A stretch of 37,923 nucleotides of DNA, taken from assembly GCA_021324975.1 (NCBI GenBank), contig JAJPIA010000095.1, forward strand, positions 1 through 37,923, in the 5' to 3' direction. Position 1 is the stretch's first letter, and every line of letters starts with the position of its first letter. The notes beneath the pieces are model-generated. The model made no database searches, had not been told where the DNA came from, and saw only the letters and a program-made list of their open reading frames with translations. The stretch is from Bacillota bacterium. Lineage in GTDB: Bacteria > Sysuimicrobiota > Sysuimicrobiia > Sysuimicrobiales > Segetimicrobiaceae. This document shows positions 10,824-18,578 of this stretch, one piece after another. The position numbers and the translations under genes were made by a program.

Positions 10824-11873
10824 GTGGCCAAGGCAACGCATCGTCCCCCAACGCGGGGGCTGACCGAAGGCGCGATTCTCGCCGCGCTCACCGTCATCGT
10901 GGCCGCGGCCGGCCTATTTGCGCCCGCCGTGGGCGTGTTGCTCGCGCCGCTGCCGATCATGCTGCTGACGATCCGGTGGGGACCTCGCGTCGCAATCCTC
11001 GCCGCCGTCGTGGCCGCCGCGGTGCTGCTCCAGTTTGTCGGACCGTCGAATGCGCTCCCCGCGGCGGCGATGTTCGGGCCACCCGGGCTCGCCCTCGGGT
11101 GGGGCATCTGGCGTGGCCTGGGGGCCGAGCTGACGATTCTGGCCGGGGCCGCGGCATTTCTCCTGTCCACCTCGGCAGTCGTCGTCGCCGCCAACGTGCT
11201 CCTTCATCAAGATTTCATCGGGGAGCTCATCAAGAGCCAGATGGACGCGCTCCGGATGGCGGCCTCGCTCCAGCAAAAGCTCGGTGGGCCCTCCGAGCAG
11301 ATCACCGAGCTACGGCAGCTTGCCGACCAGATGCCGAACGTGCTGCACGCCCTGCTCCCCGTCATCCTCGCCGGCAGCGCGCTCGTTTCCTCATATCTGT
11401 GCTACGCCGTGGCGCGGGCCGCGTTGCGCCGGGTCGGCCACGCGCTGCCGGCCACGCGGCCAATCCTGACCTGGCGGGTCCCCCCCGTCCTGGCGACGGC
11501 GTTGCTGTGGATCAGCGGAGGCCTGTCGCTGGCGAGCCTGCGGCTGCTGTCGCTGCAGACGGCGGCGTTCGATGCGATGCTGGCGACCCTGTTCGTGTTC
11601 GGTTTCCAGGGCGCGCTGGTCGGCATCAAATGGCTGGCGGCACGGCAAATACCCCGGTTCGCCATCGTGCTGGCCGGCCTGCTCCTGATCTCGAGCGGCC
11701 CTCTGCCGATCATGGCCGTGGCCATGCTCGGCGTCCTCGACACGTGGTTCGACTACCGCAAGCTAGGCCCGGGCCCTGGACCCGACCGGCCACCGGCCGG
11801 TGGTGCGGCAACAACCGGCGGCGGCGGCGAGGCGCGGCCCGGCGACCACACAAAGGCGGTGCATCCGCGATGA
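10824..11873 (+). CDS. DUF2232 (YybS-like) integral membrane protein
   Basis: A hydrophobic protein of about 349 residues with roughly eight membrane segments. The best visible ones are near G-A-I-L-A-A-L-T-V-I-V-A, V-L-L-A-P-L-P-I-M-L-L, L-T-I-L-A-G-A-A-A-F-L-L and A-I-V-L-A-G-L-L-L-I-S-S. Its composition and its place between rpsR and rplI match the DUF2232/YybS family, whose role is unknown. It ends in a Gly/Pro-rich hydrophilic tail. The start is uncertain: GTG at 10824 is the first usable in-frame start after rpsR, but no good ribosome-binding site precedes it. Its stop overlaps the rplI start as ATGA, indicating translational coupling. The gdpP (yybT) gene that often sits between yybS and rplI is missing. 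Confidence 0.85.
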   Translation: MAKATHRPPTRGLTEGAILAALTVIVAAAGLFAPAVGVLLAPLPIMLLTIRWGPRVAILAAVVAAAVLLQFVGPSNALPAAAMFGPPGLALGWGIWRGLGAELTILAGAAAFLLSTSAVVVAANVLLHQDFIGELIKSQMDALRMAASLQQKLGGPSEQITELRQLADQMPNVLHALLPVILAGSALVSSYLCYAVARAALRRVGHALPATRPILTWRVPPVLATALLWISGGLSLASLRLLSLQTAAFDAMLATLFVFGFQGALVGIKWLAARQIPRFAIVLAGLLLISSGPLPIMAVAMLGVLDTWFDYRKLGPGPGPDRPPAGGAATTGGGGEARPGDHTKAVHPR

Positions 11874-12316
11874 AAGTCATTTTGCTCAAAGACGTTCCTT
11901 CCATCGGGCACGCCGGCGACGTCCGGGACGTCAAGGACGGCTACGCCCGCAACTTCCTGCTGCCGCGAGGCCTCGCCGCGGCCGCGACGACCGGCAACCT
12001 GCAGCACCTCGCGCAGGCACAAGAAGCTGCAAAGCAACGGGAAAGCCGGGTGCTCCGGGAGGTCGCCGAGCTCAAGACGCGTCTCGAGGCGCTGGTCGTC
12101 GAAGTGCGGGCCCGCGCCGGCGAGGAGGGACGGCTGTTCGGCTCGATCACGGCGCAGGACATCGCCGACGCGATCGTCCGGAAGGGCTTCGAGATCACCA
12201 AGAAGCAGATCGATCTGACGGATCCGATCAAGACGACCGGGTTCTACAAGGTGCCGGTGCGCCTGCACCAGCAGCAGACCGCGATGGTGGAGATCAACGT
12301 GGTCGGCGCAGGATAA
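11870..12316 (+). CDS. rplI: Ribosomal protein L9
   Basis: Large-subunit protein L9, which binds 23S rRNA at the base of the L1 stalk. The 148-residue protein has the N-terminal domain (M-K-V-I-L-L-K-D-V, then G-D-V-R-D-V-K-D-G-Y-A-R-N-F-L-L-P), a long connecting helix (about 42-75) and the C-terminal domain with G-R-L-F-G-S-I-T-A-Q-D-I-A and K-V-P-V-R-L-H. The length is normal. The ATG at 11870 overlaps the stop of the preceding membrane-protein gene (ATGA). The rplI-dnaB adjacency is classic in Gram-positive bacteria. Confidence 0.97.
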   Translation: MKVILLKDVPSIGHAGDVRDVKDGYARNFLLPRGLAAAATTGNLQHLAQAQEAAKQRESRVLREVAELKTRLEALVVEVRARAGEEGRLFGSITAQDIADAIVRKGFEITKKQIDLTDPIKTTGFYKVPVRLHQQQTAMVEINVVGAG

Positions 12317-12390
12317 GCGCCCGGACCTTCCGCGAACGCGTCAACCGCGTTGTCCACATCCCATCCGCATTTACCCACACCCTACCAACA

Positions 12391-12432
12391 GCGCCGCCCG
12401 TGCCTGCACACAACCTGCGCATCGGGCGGCGC
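12391..12432 (+). terminator. Possible end-of-operon hairpin after rplI
   Basis: GCGCCGCCCG at 12391-12400 is exactly complementary to CGGGCGGCGC at 12423-12432 around a 22-base loop. It lies 75 bases after the rplI stop. No T-tract follows, so it is at best a non-canonical or Rho-assisted terminator, or a processing hairpin. Confidence 0.4.
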
Positions 12433-12601
12433 CCTCGCCTAGCTATCCCCAGGAATTTCGCAACAAAGACGCAAGGAGCGCACAAGGGAAGCCACAACAG
12501 GGCCGCGCATTTGTGTCACTGCGTCAGCACCCTACGCCGGCGGCTCACCGAGCGCACCCTCGCCGCGGTATCAGCGCTATCTGACGGGTGCTCTCTGCCG
12601 C

Positions 12602-12630
12602 TGGACGAGACCGAACATATGTTCTATAAT
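12602..12630 (+). promoter_or_regulatory. Probable dnaB promoter
   Basis: TGGACG at 12602-12607 (four of six to the -35 consensus) and TATAAT at 12625-12630 (perfect -10) are 17 bases apart. Transcription would start near 12637, giving a leader of about 26 bases with GGAGG at 12649-12653 before the GTG start. Confidence 0.7.
12612..12625 (+). promoter_or_regulatory. LexA/SOS-box-like operator in the dnaB promoter
   Basis: CGAACATATGTTCT contains the perfect 12-bp palindrome GAACATATGTTC. It matches the Gram-positive LexA (DinR) consensus CGAACRNRYGTTYC at 13 of 14 positions. The box fills most of the spacer between the -35 and -10, where a bound repressor would block RNA polymerase. The match is seen directly; LexA binding is inferred, and no lexA gene is in the window. 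Confidence 0.6.
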
Positions 12631-12662
12631 ACCCGCAAGCCCCGATCTGGAGGCCCGTCGGC

Positions 12663-15600
12663 GTGAGCATCGTCCAACAACTGGAGCGCGTTCCCCCCCA
12701 AAATCTCGAGGCCGAGCAAGGCGTCCTCGGCTCGATGTTGCTCGACCGTGACGCGATCGCACGTGTCGTGGAGGCGGTGCGGGCGGAGGATTTCTACCGC
12801 GACGCGCATCGGGTCATCTTCGCGGCCATGGTCGATCTCTTCGAGCGCGGCGAGCCCGTGGACCTGATCACGATCACGAATCGCCTGACGAGCATGGGCA
12901 AGATCGAGGACGTCGGCGGTGCCACCTATCTCGCGTCGCTGCCCAACGTCGTGCCCACCGCGGCCAACGTCGACTACTACGCCGGGATCGTGCTCGAGAA
13001 ATCCATGCTGCGCGCGCTGATCAACGCGGGGACGCACATCGCCGCGCTTGGCTACGAGGGCGCGGACGACATCGCGGCCCTCATCGACCACGCGGAACGG
13101 CTCGTCTTCGGGATCGCGGCCCGGCGCAACGTCCAAGACTTTCAAGTGATCAAGGAAATCCTCAAGGAGAGCTTCGAGAAAATCGACAAGCGGTACCAGG
13201 AAAAGGGCACGGTCACCGGCGTATCCACCAGCTTCTCCGATCTCGATATGATGACGTCCGGCCTGCAGCCGTCCGACATGATCATCGTCGCGGCGCGCCC
13301 GTCCGTGGGGAAGTGTGTGAGCGCAGGCGCCGAAATCACGCTCGAAGACGGAAGCGTCACGACGATCGAGGAAGTCGTGCTGCGCCGGCACGGGCGTCTT
13401 CTGACCCTGAGCGCCGATTGGACATTCCGGTGGACCGAGCCGTCCGCGTTCGTGGACGACGGCTGCAAGCCGGTGTTCCGCGTTACCACCGGGTTGGGCC
13501 GGTCGATCGAGTGCACCGCGATCCACCCGTTCCTGACGGTGGAGGGATGGCTGCCCCTCGCCTCATTGCGGGCCGGCGACCGCATCGCCGTGCCGCGGAC
13601 ACTCGGCGTTTTCGGTAGTGTCTCGATGCGTGAATGCGAGGTCAAGTTGCTCGCGTATCTGATCGGAGACGGATCGCTGACCGGCGGAAAGGCCGTGTTC
13701 ACCAACACGGACCCGCGTCTCGTCGAGGACTTCGCGCAGGCAGTCGATGCATTCGGAGCCGTGCGCTGTCAGCAGGAGAGTCACCCAGGGGGCCGGCGGG
13801 CTCCGTCGTTCGCGGTGACCGGTGATCCAGGCAAGAACCCACTCGTTCTATGGCTGGCGGAGCATGAGTTGTGGGGAAAGGGCGCCGCGCACAAAGAGAT
13901 CCCGCGGGCCGTCTTCACGCTACCGCGGCCGCAGCTCGCCTTGTTCCTCAACCGCCTTTTTGCAACAGATGGGTGGGCCTGCGCCATGCCGCAGCACCGC
14001 ACGGCCCACGTGGGATACGCGACTGTCCGCAAGCGGCTCGTACGGCAGCTGCAGCATCTATTGCTCCGCTTCGGTGTCATCGCGAGGGTGCGGAGACGGT
14101 CGACTCGCTACCTCAAGACGCAGCGCGTCTTCTGGCAGCTCCAGATCACCGAGCCCGATTCCCTGCAGACCTTCGCGCGGCAGGTCGGGATCTTCGGCAA
14201 GGAAGACCAGCTCGAACGGGTCCTCGAATTGGTGGCGCTGAGGCGGCGCAAGCCTAACGTCGACAGGATCCCCGTCGAGATATGGACGTCCATCGCGGCC
14301 AGCAAGGGGATGGAATCCTGGGCGAGCGTCGCCCGTCGGGCTGGACTGCGCGGGGTGTCCAACATCCACGCGGGGAAGCGCGCGCTATCCAGAGAGCGCC
14401 TTGGCGCGCTTGCCCGCGCCATGCGCAGCGACGTCCCGCAGCAACTGGCTTCCAGCGACGTGTACTGGGATCGTATCGCCTCCATCGAGCCTGCCGGGAT
14501 GAAACACGTGTACGATCTCACCGTCCCCGTCACTCACAACTTCATCGCCAACGACGTGCTGGTCCACAACACGACGTTCTCGTTGAACATCGCGCAGCAC
14601 GCGGCGCTGCAGCACAAGATCCCGGTGGCCATCTTCAGCCTCGAGACCAGCAAGGAGCAGCTCGTCCAGCGCATCCTGTGCGCCGAAGCGCAGGTCGACA
14701 ACAGCAAGCTTCGCACCGGTTTTCTCGCCGACGACGATTGGCGCAAACTCGCGAGGGCCATGGGCGTCTTGAGCGAGGCGCCGATTTTCATCGACGACTC
14801 GGCGACGCTGTCGGTCGTGGAAATGCGCGCGAAGGCGCGCAAGCTCAAGGCGGAGCACGGCCTGGGGCTGATCGTCATCGACTACATCCAGCTGATCCAA
14901 TCGTTCAGGCGAACGGAAAACCGCACCCAAGAATTGAGCGAGATCGCGCGCAATATCAAATCGCTGGCGAAGGAGCTGGACGTTCCGATCATCGCGATCT
15001 CGCAGTTGAGCCGCGCGGTCGAGGCGCTGGGGCAGAAGCGCCCGATGCTGAGCCACCTGAGGGAATGCGTGACGGGTGACACGCTTGTACTCCTCGCCGA
15101 CGGACGCCGGGTCCCCATTCGCAACCTCGTAGGAACGACGCCGCCAGTACTCTCAATGGCAGCCAGCGGGAAAATCGTCCATGCAATCGCCGAAGCCGTG
15201 TGGCCCGTCGGATGTCGAGATGTCGTCGAGGTAAGACTCGCCAGCGGCCGAGCAACCAAGTTAACGCAGGAGCATCGCCTCTTTAGCGGCAAGGGCTGGG
15301 CTCGGGCAAGAGACCTTTCGGTCGGAGACCGCATAGCGATCGCCCGCGAGATCCCGCAGCCGCTAGCGCCGGATGCTTGGCCGGAAGCACACGTCACCCT
15401 CCTTGCGCATCTGATTGGCGACGGATGCTACTTGCACTCCCGCAGCATCTCGTACACGACGAGTTCTGAAGAGAATAGTGCGGCGGTCGCCAAGGCGGCT
15501 CTCGAATTCGGTGCATCGGTCCACTACGTTGCCGGACGGCGTACGTGGCATCAACTGCGTTTGAGCGGAAATGGCAATCGCTGGCACCCGGGAAAAATGA

Positions 15601-16532
15601 AGTGCTGGCTCGAGGACCTGGGAATTTACGGACAACGCTCGCACGAGAAACGTATCCCGGCGCCAATCTTTAGACTCAGCAACGAGCAAATCGGTTTGTT
15701 CCTCAGGCATTTGTGGGCGACCGATGGAGCGATTTGGACTCCGGACGTTAACCGACGGGCTGGCCTGCGGGTTTTCTATGCCACAAATAGCAGCGGCCTT
15801 GCGTTCGACGTAGCAGCCCTATTACTCCGCCTCGGGATCGTTGCTCGCGTCTACAGGGTCAAGCAGGGGCGCTTCAAACCGCAGCACCACGTGGTTGTGA
15901 TTGGCGTGGTGAATCAGCGCAGGTACCTGGAGCGCGTTGGGACATTCGGTCCGAGGGTCGCCCAAGGTGAGCGGCTGCGCTTGGCACTCGCCGAGCGCGT
16001 TGCAAACACAAACGTCGATACGCTTCCACGCGAAGTCTTCGGCAGAGTGCGCGCCCTGATGCGGAAGCGGGGCATCACCCAACGTGCGATGGCAACTCTC
16101 CGCGGTACCAGTTATGGTGGCACGGCGCATTTCAAATTCGCTCCGTCTCGAGCGACAGTACTCGAATATGCACGCTTGTTGGACGACGCCGATCTCCTAA
16201 CCGAATGCAGTAACGATCTGTTTTGGGACCGCATCGTGTCGATCGAACCGGCCGGACGGGAGGAAGTGTACGATCTCACGGTACCGGGCCCCGCGTCGTG
16301 GCTGGCCGATGGCATCGTCACTCACAATTCCGGAGAGATCGAGCAGGTGAGCGACCTCGTGCTGTTCCTCTACCGCGAGGACTACTACGATCAGGAAAAG
16401 GCGCAGAAGGAGAACAAAGAAAACATCTGCGAGGTGATCATCGCGAAGCACCGCAACGGCCCGATCGGCACGGTCGAACTCTACTTCCACAAGGAGCACA
16501 GCCGGTTCGACAACCTGGCGAAACAGCGATAG
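12663..16532 (+). CDS. dnaB: Replicative DNA helicase DnaB with two in-frame inteins
   Basis: Hexameric helicase that unwinds DNA at the replication fork. The open frame is 1289 codons because two inteins interrupt it. Exteins are residues 1-217, 637-801 and 1223-1289, giving a spliced protein of 449 residues, normal for DnaB. The N-terminal domain begins [14 protein letters not shown]. The Walker A motif A-R-P-S-V-G-K / T is split by the first intein. Walker B lies in [10 protein letters not shown], and the late motif L-R-E / S-G-E-I-E-Q is split by the second intein. The GTG at 12663 follows GGAGG by nine bases. Neither the P-loop nor the late motif is complete before splicing, so helicase activity must depend on both splicing events. 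The gene stands alone under its own promoter. Confidence 0.97.
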   Translation: MSIVQQLERVPPQNLEAEQGVLGSMLLDRDAIARVVEAVRAEDFYRDAHRVIFAAMVDLFERGEPVDLITITNRLTSMGKIEDVGGATYLASLPNVVPTAANVDYYAGIVLEKSMLRALINAGTHIAALGYEGADDIAALIDHAERLVFGIAARRNVQDFQVIKEILKESFEKIDKRYQEKGTVTGVSTSFSDLDMMTSGLQPSDMIIVAARPSVGKCVSAGAEITLEDGSVTTIEEVVLRRHGRLLTLSADWTFRWTEPSAFVDDGCKPVFRVTTGLGRSIECTAIHPFLTVEGWLPLASLRAGDRIAVPRTLGVFGSVSMRECEVKLLAYLIGDGSLTGGKAVFTNTDPRLVEDFAQAVDAFGAVRCQQESHPGGRRAPSFAVTGDPGKNPLVLWLAEHELWGKGAAHKEIPRAVFTLPRPQLALFLNRLFATDGWACAMPQHRTAHVGYATVRKRLVRQLQHLLLRFGVIARVRRRSTRYLKTQRVFWQLQITEPDSLQTFARQVGIFGKEDQLERVLELVALRRRKPNVDRIPVEIWTSIAASKGMESWASVARRAGLRGVSNIHAGKRALSRERLGALARAMRSDVPQQLASSDVYWDRIASIEPAGMKHVYDLTVPVTHNFIANDVLVHNTTFSLNIAQHAALQHKIPVAIFSLETSKEQLVQRILCAEAQVDNSKLRTGFLADDDWRKLARAMGVLSEAPIFIDDSATLSVVEMRAKARKLKAEHGLGLIVIDYIQLIQSFRRTENRTQELSEIARNIKSLAKELDVPIIAISQLSRAVEALGQKRPMLSHLRECVTGDTLVLLADGRRVPIRNLVGTTPPVLSMAASGKIVHAIAEAVWPVGCRDVVEVRLASGRATKLTQEHRLFSGKGWARARDLSVGDRIAIAREIPQPLAPDAWPEAHVTLLAHLIGDGCYLHSRSISYTTSSEENSAAVAKAALEFGASVHYVAGRRTWHQLRLSGNGNRWHPGKMKCWLEDLGIYGQRSHEKRIPAPIFRLSNEQIGLFLRHLWATDGAIWTPDVNRRAGLRVFYATNSSGLAFDVAALLLRLGIVARVYRVKQGRFKPQHHVVVIGVVNQRRYLERVGTFGPRVAQGERLRLALAERVANTNVDTLPREVFGRVRALMRKRGITQRAMATLRGTSYGGTAHFKFAPSRATVLEYARLLDDADLLTECSNDLFWDRIVSIEPAGREEVYDLTVPGPASWLADGIVTHNSGEIEQVSDLVLFLYREDYYDQEKAQKENKENICEVIIAKHRNGPIGTVELYFHKEHSRFDNLAKQR
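13314..14570 (+). other. Intein 1 of DnaB (P-loop insertion, LAGLIDADG type)
   Basis: 419 residues, inserted after the Lys of the P-loop (S-V-G-K) and followed by Thr as the +1 nucleophile. It begins with Cys ([10 protein letters not shown]) and ends V-L-V-H-N, the standard Cys1 and His-Asn splice residues. Block B carries T-A-I-H-P-F-L. The central region has two LAGLIDADG-type motifs, L-A-Y-L-I-G-D-G-S (Asp at residue 336 of the precursor) and L-F-A-T-D-G-W (Asp 436), so the homing endonuclease keeps its acidic residues. A helical stretch (about [12 protein letters not shown]) may be a small DNA-binding unit before Block F. Confidence 0.93.
15066..16328 (+). other. Intein 2 of DnaB (LRE/SGEIEQ insertion, LAGLIDADG type)
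   Basis: 421 residues, inserted between Glu and Ser of L-R-E-S-G-E-I-E-Q; Ser is the +1 nucleophile. It begins [10 protein letters not shown] and ends G-I-V-T-H-N. Block B carries T-Q-E-H-R-L-F. The endonuclease motifs are L-A-H-L-I-G-D-G-C (Asp at residue 920 of the precursor) and L-W-A-T-D-G-A (Asp 1021). A helix-turn-helix-like segment ([14 protein letters not shown]) precedes Block F. By eye its DNA is less GC-rich than the exteins around it, which fits separate acquisition. Confidence 0.93.
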
Positions 16533-16758
16533 GCACAGGATAGTGAACCTTGCGCGCTCATGCGGCTCGCCGCCGATGCGTGGGGCGAATAGGCGTCGAT
16601 GTCCCGCGCGACGGCGGACGCTCCGTAGGGGATCAACCGGTCGGTCATCTCGCCCTCTCCTATCGCAGGTCGACGCTCGCGCAAAGTTCGAGCGTGTTGC
16701 TTCCACTCCGACTCTCAGCCGGGTCGTTGGCGGGAACGGCGAACGTCCCTGCCGTAGG

Positions 16759-17181
16759 TCAATTCGGAAAGGTCTCGAGACCAGCCTGGCCCGCGGCGTG
16801 TGCGAGGGTGCGGTCCCAACACGCGAACGTCACCGGCTCACCGCTGGCACGGGTCGCGAGGCCAGCGGCAAGATGGAGCGCATCGTAGGCTCGAAGCGCG
16901 TAGCGGTCTGCCAGGGCGGCTGCATCCCGCAGGAGCGTCCCTACAACCAACAGAAAGAAGGACGGCCAGTCCCGGTCGAGATCGCGGACCGCGCGGAGAT
17001 ACCCTGATCGACTCAAGCCGTGTTCACGGTGGCGTCGTGCCAGTGCCGCGCGGGCTTCCACGTACGCGACTTCGCACGTGGCGACCACCGCGGCGTCCTC
17101 GACTGCCCGGTGAACGAGATCTGCACCATCTTCTGCCACGTACAGTTTGACGAGCGCGCTGGTATCCAGATAGACGATCAC
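16759..17181 (-). CDS. VapC-like PIN-domain toxin
   Basis: Predicted ribonuclease toxin of a type II toxin-antitoxin pair. The 140-residue protein begins M-I-V-Y-L-D-T-S-A-L-V-K-L-Y and has the acidic quartet of PIN domains at Asp6, Glu42 (Y-V-E-A-R), Asp100 (A-Y-D-A-L-H-L-A) and Asp123 (C-W-D-R), so the active site looks intact. PIN toxins usually cleave tRNA or rRNA; the target here is unknown. The GTG start at 17181 overlaps the antitoxin stop as GTGA, so the toxin is likely made by translational coupling after the antitoxin. No target or cargo gene is adjacent. Confidence 0.9.
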   Translation of the reverse strand: MIVYLDTSALVKLYVAEDGADLVHRAVEDAAVVATCEVAYVEARAALARRHREHGLSRSGYLRAVRDLDRDWPSFFLLVVGTLLRDAAALADRYALRAYDALHLAAGLATRASGEPVTFACWDRTLAHAAGQAGLETFPN

Positions 17182-17450
17182 CGGCGCCCTTCGATCACGG
17201 CCTCAGCGACGGTGTCGCCACGGAGCAGCCGGGGTGGATGCGCGGAGCCGGCGGGTTTCCCGCCCGACCAGCGGGCGGCACCGCGCTGCACCAGTACATC
17301 CAGCCGCGCTAAGGAGGCCGTCGAGGTGACGGGGCTCATCGACACGATCGGACGTCCGCGATCCGTGACAATGAGGCGTTCCCCGCGCTCGACGCGCCGG
17401 AGATAGCTGCTTAGCTGAGCCTTTAGGTCGCGCACTCCCACGGTCACCAT
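17178..17450 (-). CDS. Phd/YefM-type antitoxin
   Basis: DNA-binding antitoxin paired with the downstream PIN toxin. The 90-residue protein starts at the ATG at 17450 (M-V-T-V-G-V-R-D-L-K-A-Q-L-S-S-Y-L) and continues R-V-E-R-G-E-R-L-I-V-T-D-R-G-R-P-I, the typical Phd/YefM N-terminal DNA-binding fold. Its C-terminal part (about 50-90) would wrap and inhibit the toxin. The frame is open for 34 more codons upstream, but the operator and promoter lie there, so the ATG is preferred. No Shine-Dalgarno precedes it, and the promoter position implies a nearly leaderless mRNA. Autoregulation through the inverted repeat at 17450-17482 is likely. Confidence 0.88.
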   Translation of the reverse strand: MVTVGVRDLKAQLSSYLRRVERGERLIVTDRGRPIVSMSPVTSTASLARLDVLVQRGAARWSGGKPAGSAHPPRLLRGDTVAEAVIEGRR

Positions 17451-17482
17451 TGTAGTCACATCATACCGCAAAATGACTACAA
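17450..17482 (-). promoter_or_regulatory. Operator and promoter of the toxin-antitoxin pair
   Basis: TTGTAGTCA at 17450-17458 and TGACTACAA at 17474-17482 form a perfect 9-bp inverted repeat with a 15-base spacer. Read on the minus strand, TATGAT (17465-17460) is a good -10 inside the spacer, and TCGACC (17488-17483) sits 17 bases upstream as a weak -35. Transcription should start about three bases before the antitoxin ATG. The downstream half-site includes the A of that ATG. Confidence 0.7.
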
Positions 17483-17533
17483 GGTCGAGGGAGCGCGGCC
17501 GAGTCCCCGTGTCCGGGGGCTGGAAAGAATTAG

Positions 17534-17640
17534 GCTTGTAGGAAATGGCCAACTATCGCCGTCAGCCAGGTCGGTCGGGAAGCCCGCATTGGCCGAATAT
17601 CCCCGGGTAAATTGGCCGACTACGATGAACTCCTACAAGC
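17534..17640. repeat. 10-bp perfect inverted repeat bounding a 107-bp segment
   Basis: GCTTGTAGGA at 17534-17543 is the exact reverse complement of TCCTACAAGC at 17631-17640. Inside, ATGGCCAACTA (17545-17555) and TTGGCCGACTA (17612-17622) form a near direct repeat. No target-site duplication is visible. It could be the ends of a small non-autonomous element or a long-range hairpin; either reading is weak. Confidence 0.3.
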
Positions 17641-17828
17641 GCCCAGGAACCTGCTCAAAAAATTCTCGTTTGCAAGCCTCAAATGCGCTAGGGGCGGCAA
17701 ACCCTGCCGCCGATCCTCCGTCACATTTCCCGGTCGCGTTGCGTCAACCAACAAGAGCCGGCAGTCATTCTTGGCCGCCGGCGCTCAGTCCAGTGGCCGA
17801 GCAAAGACGTCGGCGGGGAAAACTGCCG

Positions 17829-17876
17829 TCATGGGTACGAGACGCGGACGGCAACATCATCGGCCTCACGCAGTAA
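17829..17876 (+). pseudogene. C-terminal remnant of a VOC/glyoxalase gene
   Basis: The frame ending at the TAA at 17874-17876 encodes S-W-V-R-D-A-D-G-N-I-I-G-L-T-Q. This is the typical last strand of VOC-superfamily proteins (usually D-P-D-G-N-x-I-G-L). A G-K-T-A-V-M string typical of the preceding VOC strand lies just upstream in another frame, suggesting a frameshift and internal loss. No intact N-terminal part precedes it. Confidence 0.45.
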
Positions 17877-18005
17877 GGGACCGGCACGACGCTGTGCCGC
17901 CTCGGGCCCATCGAGGCAATCGATGGCACACCGAAGGCGACTGGGGCCGGCTGCTCCAGGCATTCGCGGCGCGCGCCGCGGCCGTCGCGTAGGGCTAGGA
18001 CGTCG

Positions 18006-18323
18006 ATGTCGGACATCGTACGTGCGCTCGAAGCGGTAATCGCGCGGATTCTGGAGGGGAGCGGGCGGGCAGATCCCGCCATGCGCCGGGCGGCCTTCGA
18101 GAATACAAATCTCACCGGGCCCACCGCCACGCTGGTGAGGAAAGTCGCCGAGCAGCCTTCGCGGGTCACCGATGCGGATGTCGCGGCGGCGCGGAACGCT
18201 GGCCTGACCGAGGATCAGATCTTCGAGATCGTGGTGTGCGCAGCGGTCGGCCAGGCGACACGGCAGTACCACACGGGGCTCGCTGCGCTCGAAGCAGCGA
18301 CCGGCCGCCCGGACCACGGATAA
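18006..18323 (+). CDS. AhpD/carboxymuconolactone-decarboxylase-like protein without CxxC
   Basis: A 105-residue helical protein. The second half (V-T-D-A-D-V-A-A-A-R-N-A-G-L-T-E-D-Q-I-F-E-I-V-V) matches the C-terminal helices of AhpD-like peroxidase or CMD proteins. The redox CxxC pair of active AhpD proteins is absent and only one Cys is visible (V-V-C-A-A-V), so peroxidase activity is doubtful. The function is unknown; a carrier or scaffold role is possible. It starts at the ATG at 18006 and is followed within about 260 bases by a second, CxxC-containing AhpD-like gene. Confidence 0.7.
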   Translation: MSDIVRALEAVIARILEGSGRADPAMRRAAFENTNLTGPTATLVRKVAEQPSRVTDADVAAARNAGLTEDQIFEIVVCAAVGQATRQYHTGLAALEAATGRPDHG

Positions 18324-18423
18324 GGAGAGCCCGATGAACGCGGGGGCTCGCCGAAGCGCAACGCGAAGCGGCAGCAAAGCTAGACGACGGGCCACGACGT
18401 CAGGGAGATCAAGGAGGAGGGTC

Positions 18424-18573
18424 ATGGCTCAGCCCGTGATGTACTTCGAGATGATCGCCAAAGACCCGAAGAAACTGAAGGCGTTCTACACGAACCTCTT
18501 CGGATGGCGCGTCGAGGACTATGGCGAGATGAACTACGCGATGCTGCACGCCGATCCGAACAAGGGGATCTAG
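18424..18573 (+). pseudogene. N-terminal fragment of a VOC/glyoxalase gene
   Basis: AAGGAGG at about 18409-18415 and the ATG at 18424 start a clear VOC N-terminus (M-A-Q-P-V-M-Y-F-E-M-I-A-K-D-P, then F-Y-T-N-L-F-G-W-R). The frame stops at TAG 18571-18573 after 49 residues, right after N-K-G-I. Family members run to about 120 residues with a second beta-alpha-beta-beta-beta unit, which is missing. The next gene starts six bases later, so a deletion probably joined the two. A matching C-terminal VOC end lies upstream at 17829-17876, in the wrong order to complete it. Confidence 0.75.
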
Positions 18574-18578
18574 CAACC

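Larger units (their letters stand above)
12317..12662. other. Intergenic region between rplI and dnaB
   Basis: No convincing gene is present in these 346 bases. They hold a hairpin at 12391-12432, a stretch of about 170 bases in which I see nothing recognisable, and at the 3' end the dnaB promoter with a LexA-like palindrome and the GGAGG ribosome-binding site at 12649-12653. Confidence 0.8.
17483..18005. other. Gene-poor stretch with an inverted repeat and decayed coding fragments
   Basis: I find no convincing intact gene in these 523 bases. They contain the inverted repeat at 17534-17640, a 7-bp stem (GGCGGCA at 17693-17699 with TGCCGCC at 17705-17711) without a T-run, and a glyoxalase-like C-terminal remnant ending at 17876. 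An open frame from about 17612 to 17992 crosses all of this and matches no family I recognise. Confidence 0.6.

Noticed and set aside
16648-16758. A small minus-strand frame after dnaB starting M-T-D-R-L-I-P-Y-G-A, with a GGAGAGGG upstream.
   Set aside because: It runs antisense into the 3' end of dnaB and turns into low-quality sequence within about 30 residues. It could be a remnant but there is no family match.
17612-17992. A 126-codon plus-strand frame after the toxin-antitoxin pair.
   Set aside because: It crosses an inverted repeat, a hairpin and a VOC remnant read in another frame, has no good ribosome-binding site and matches nothing I know.
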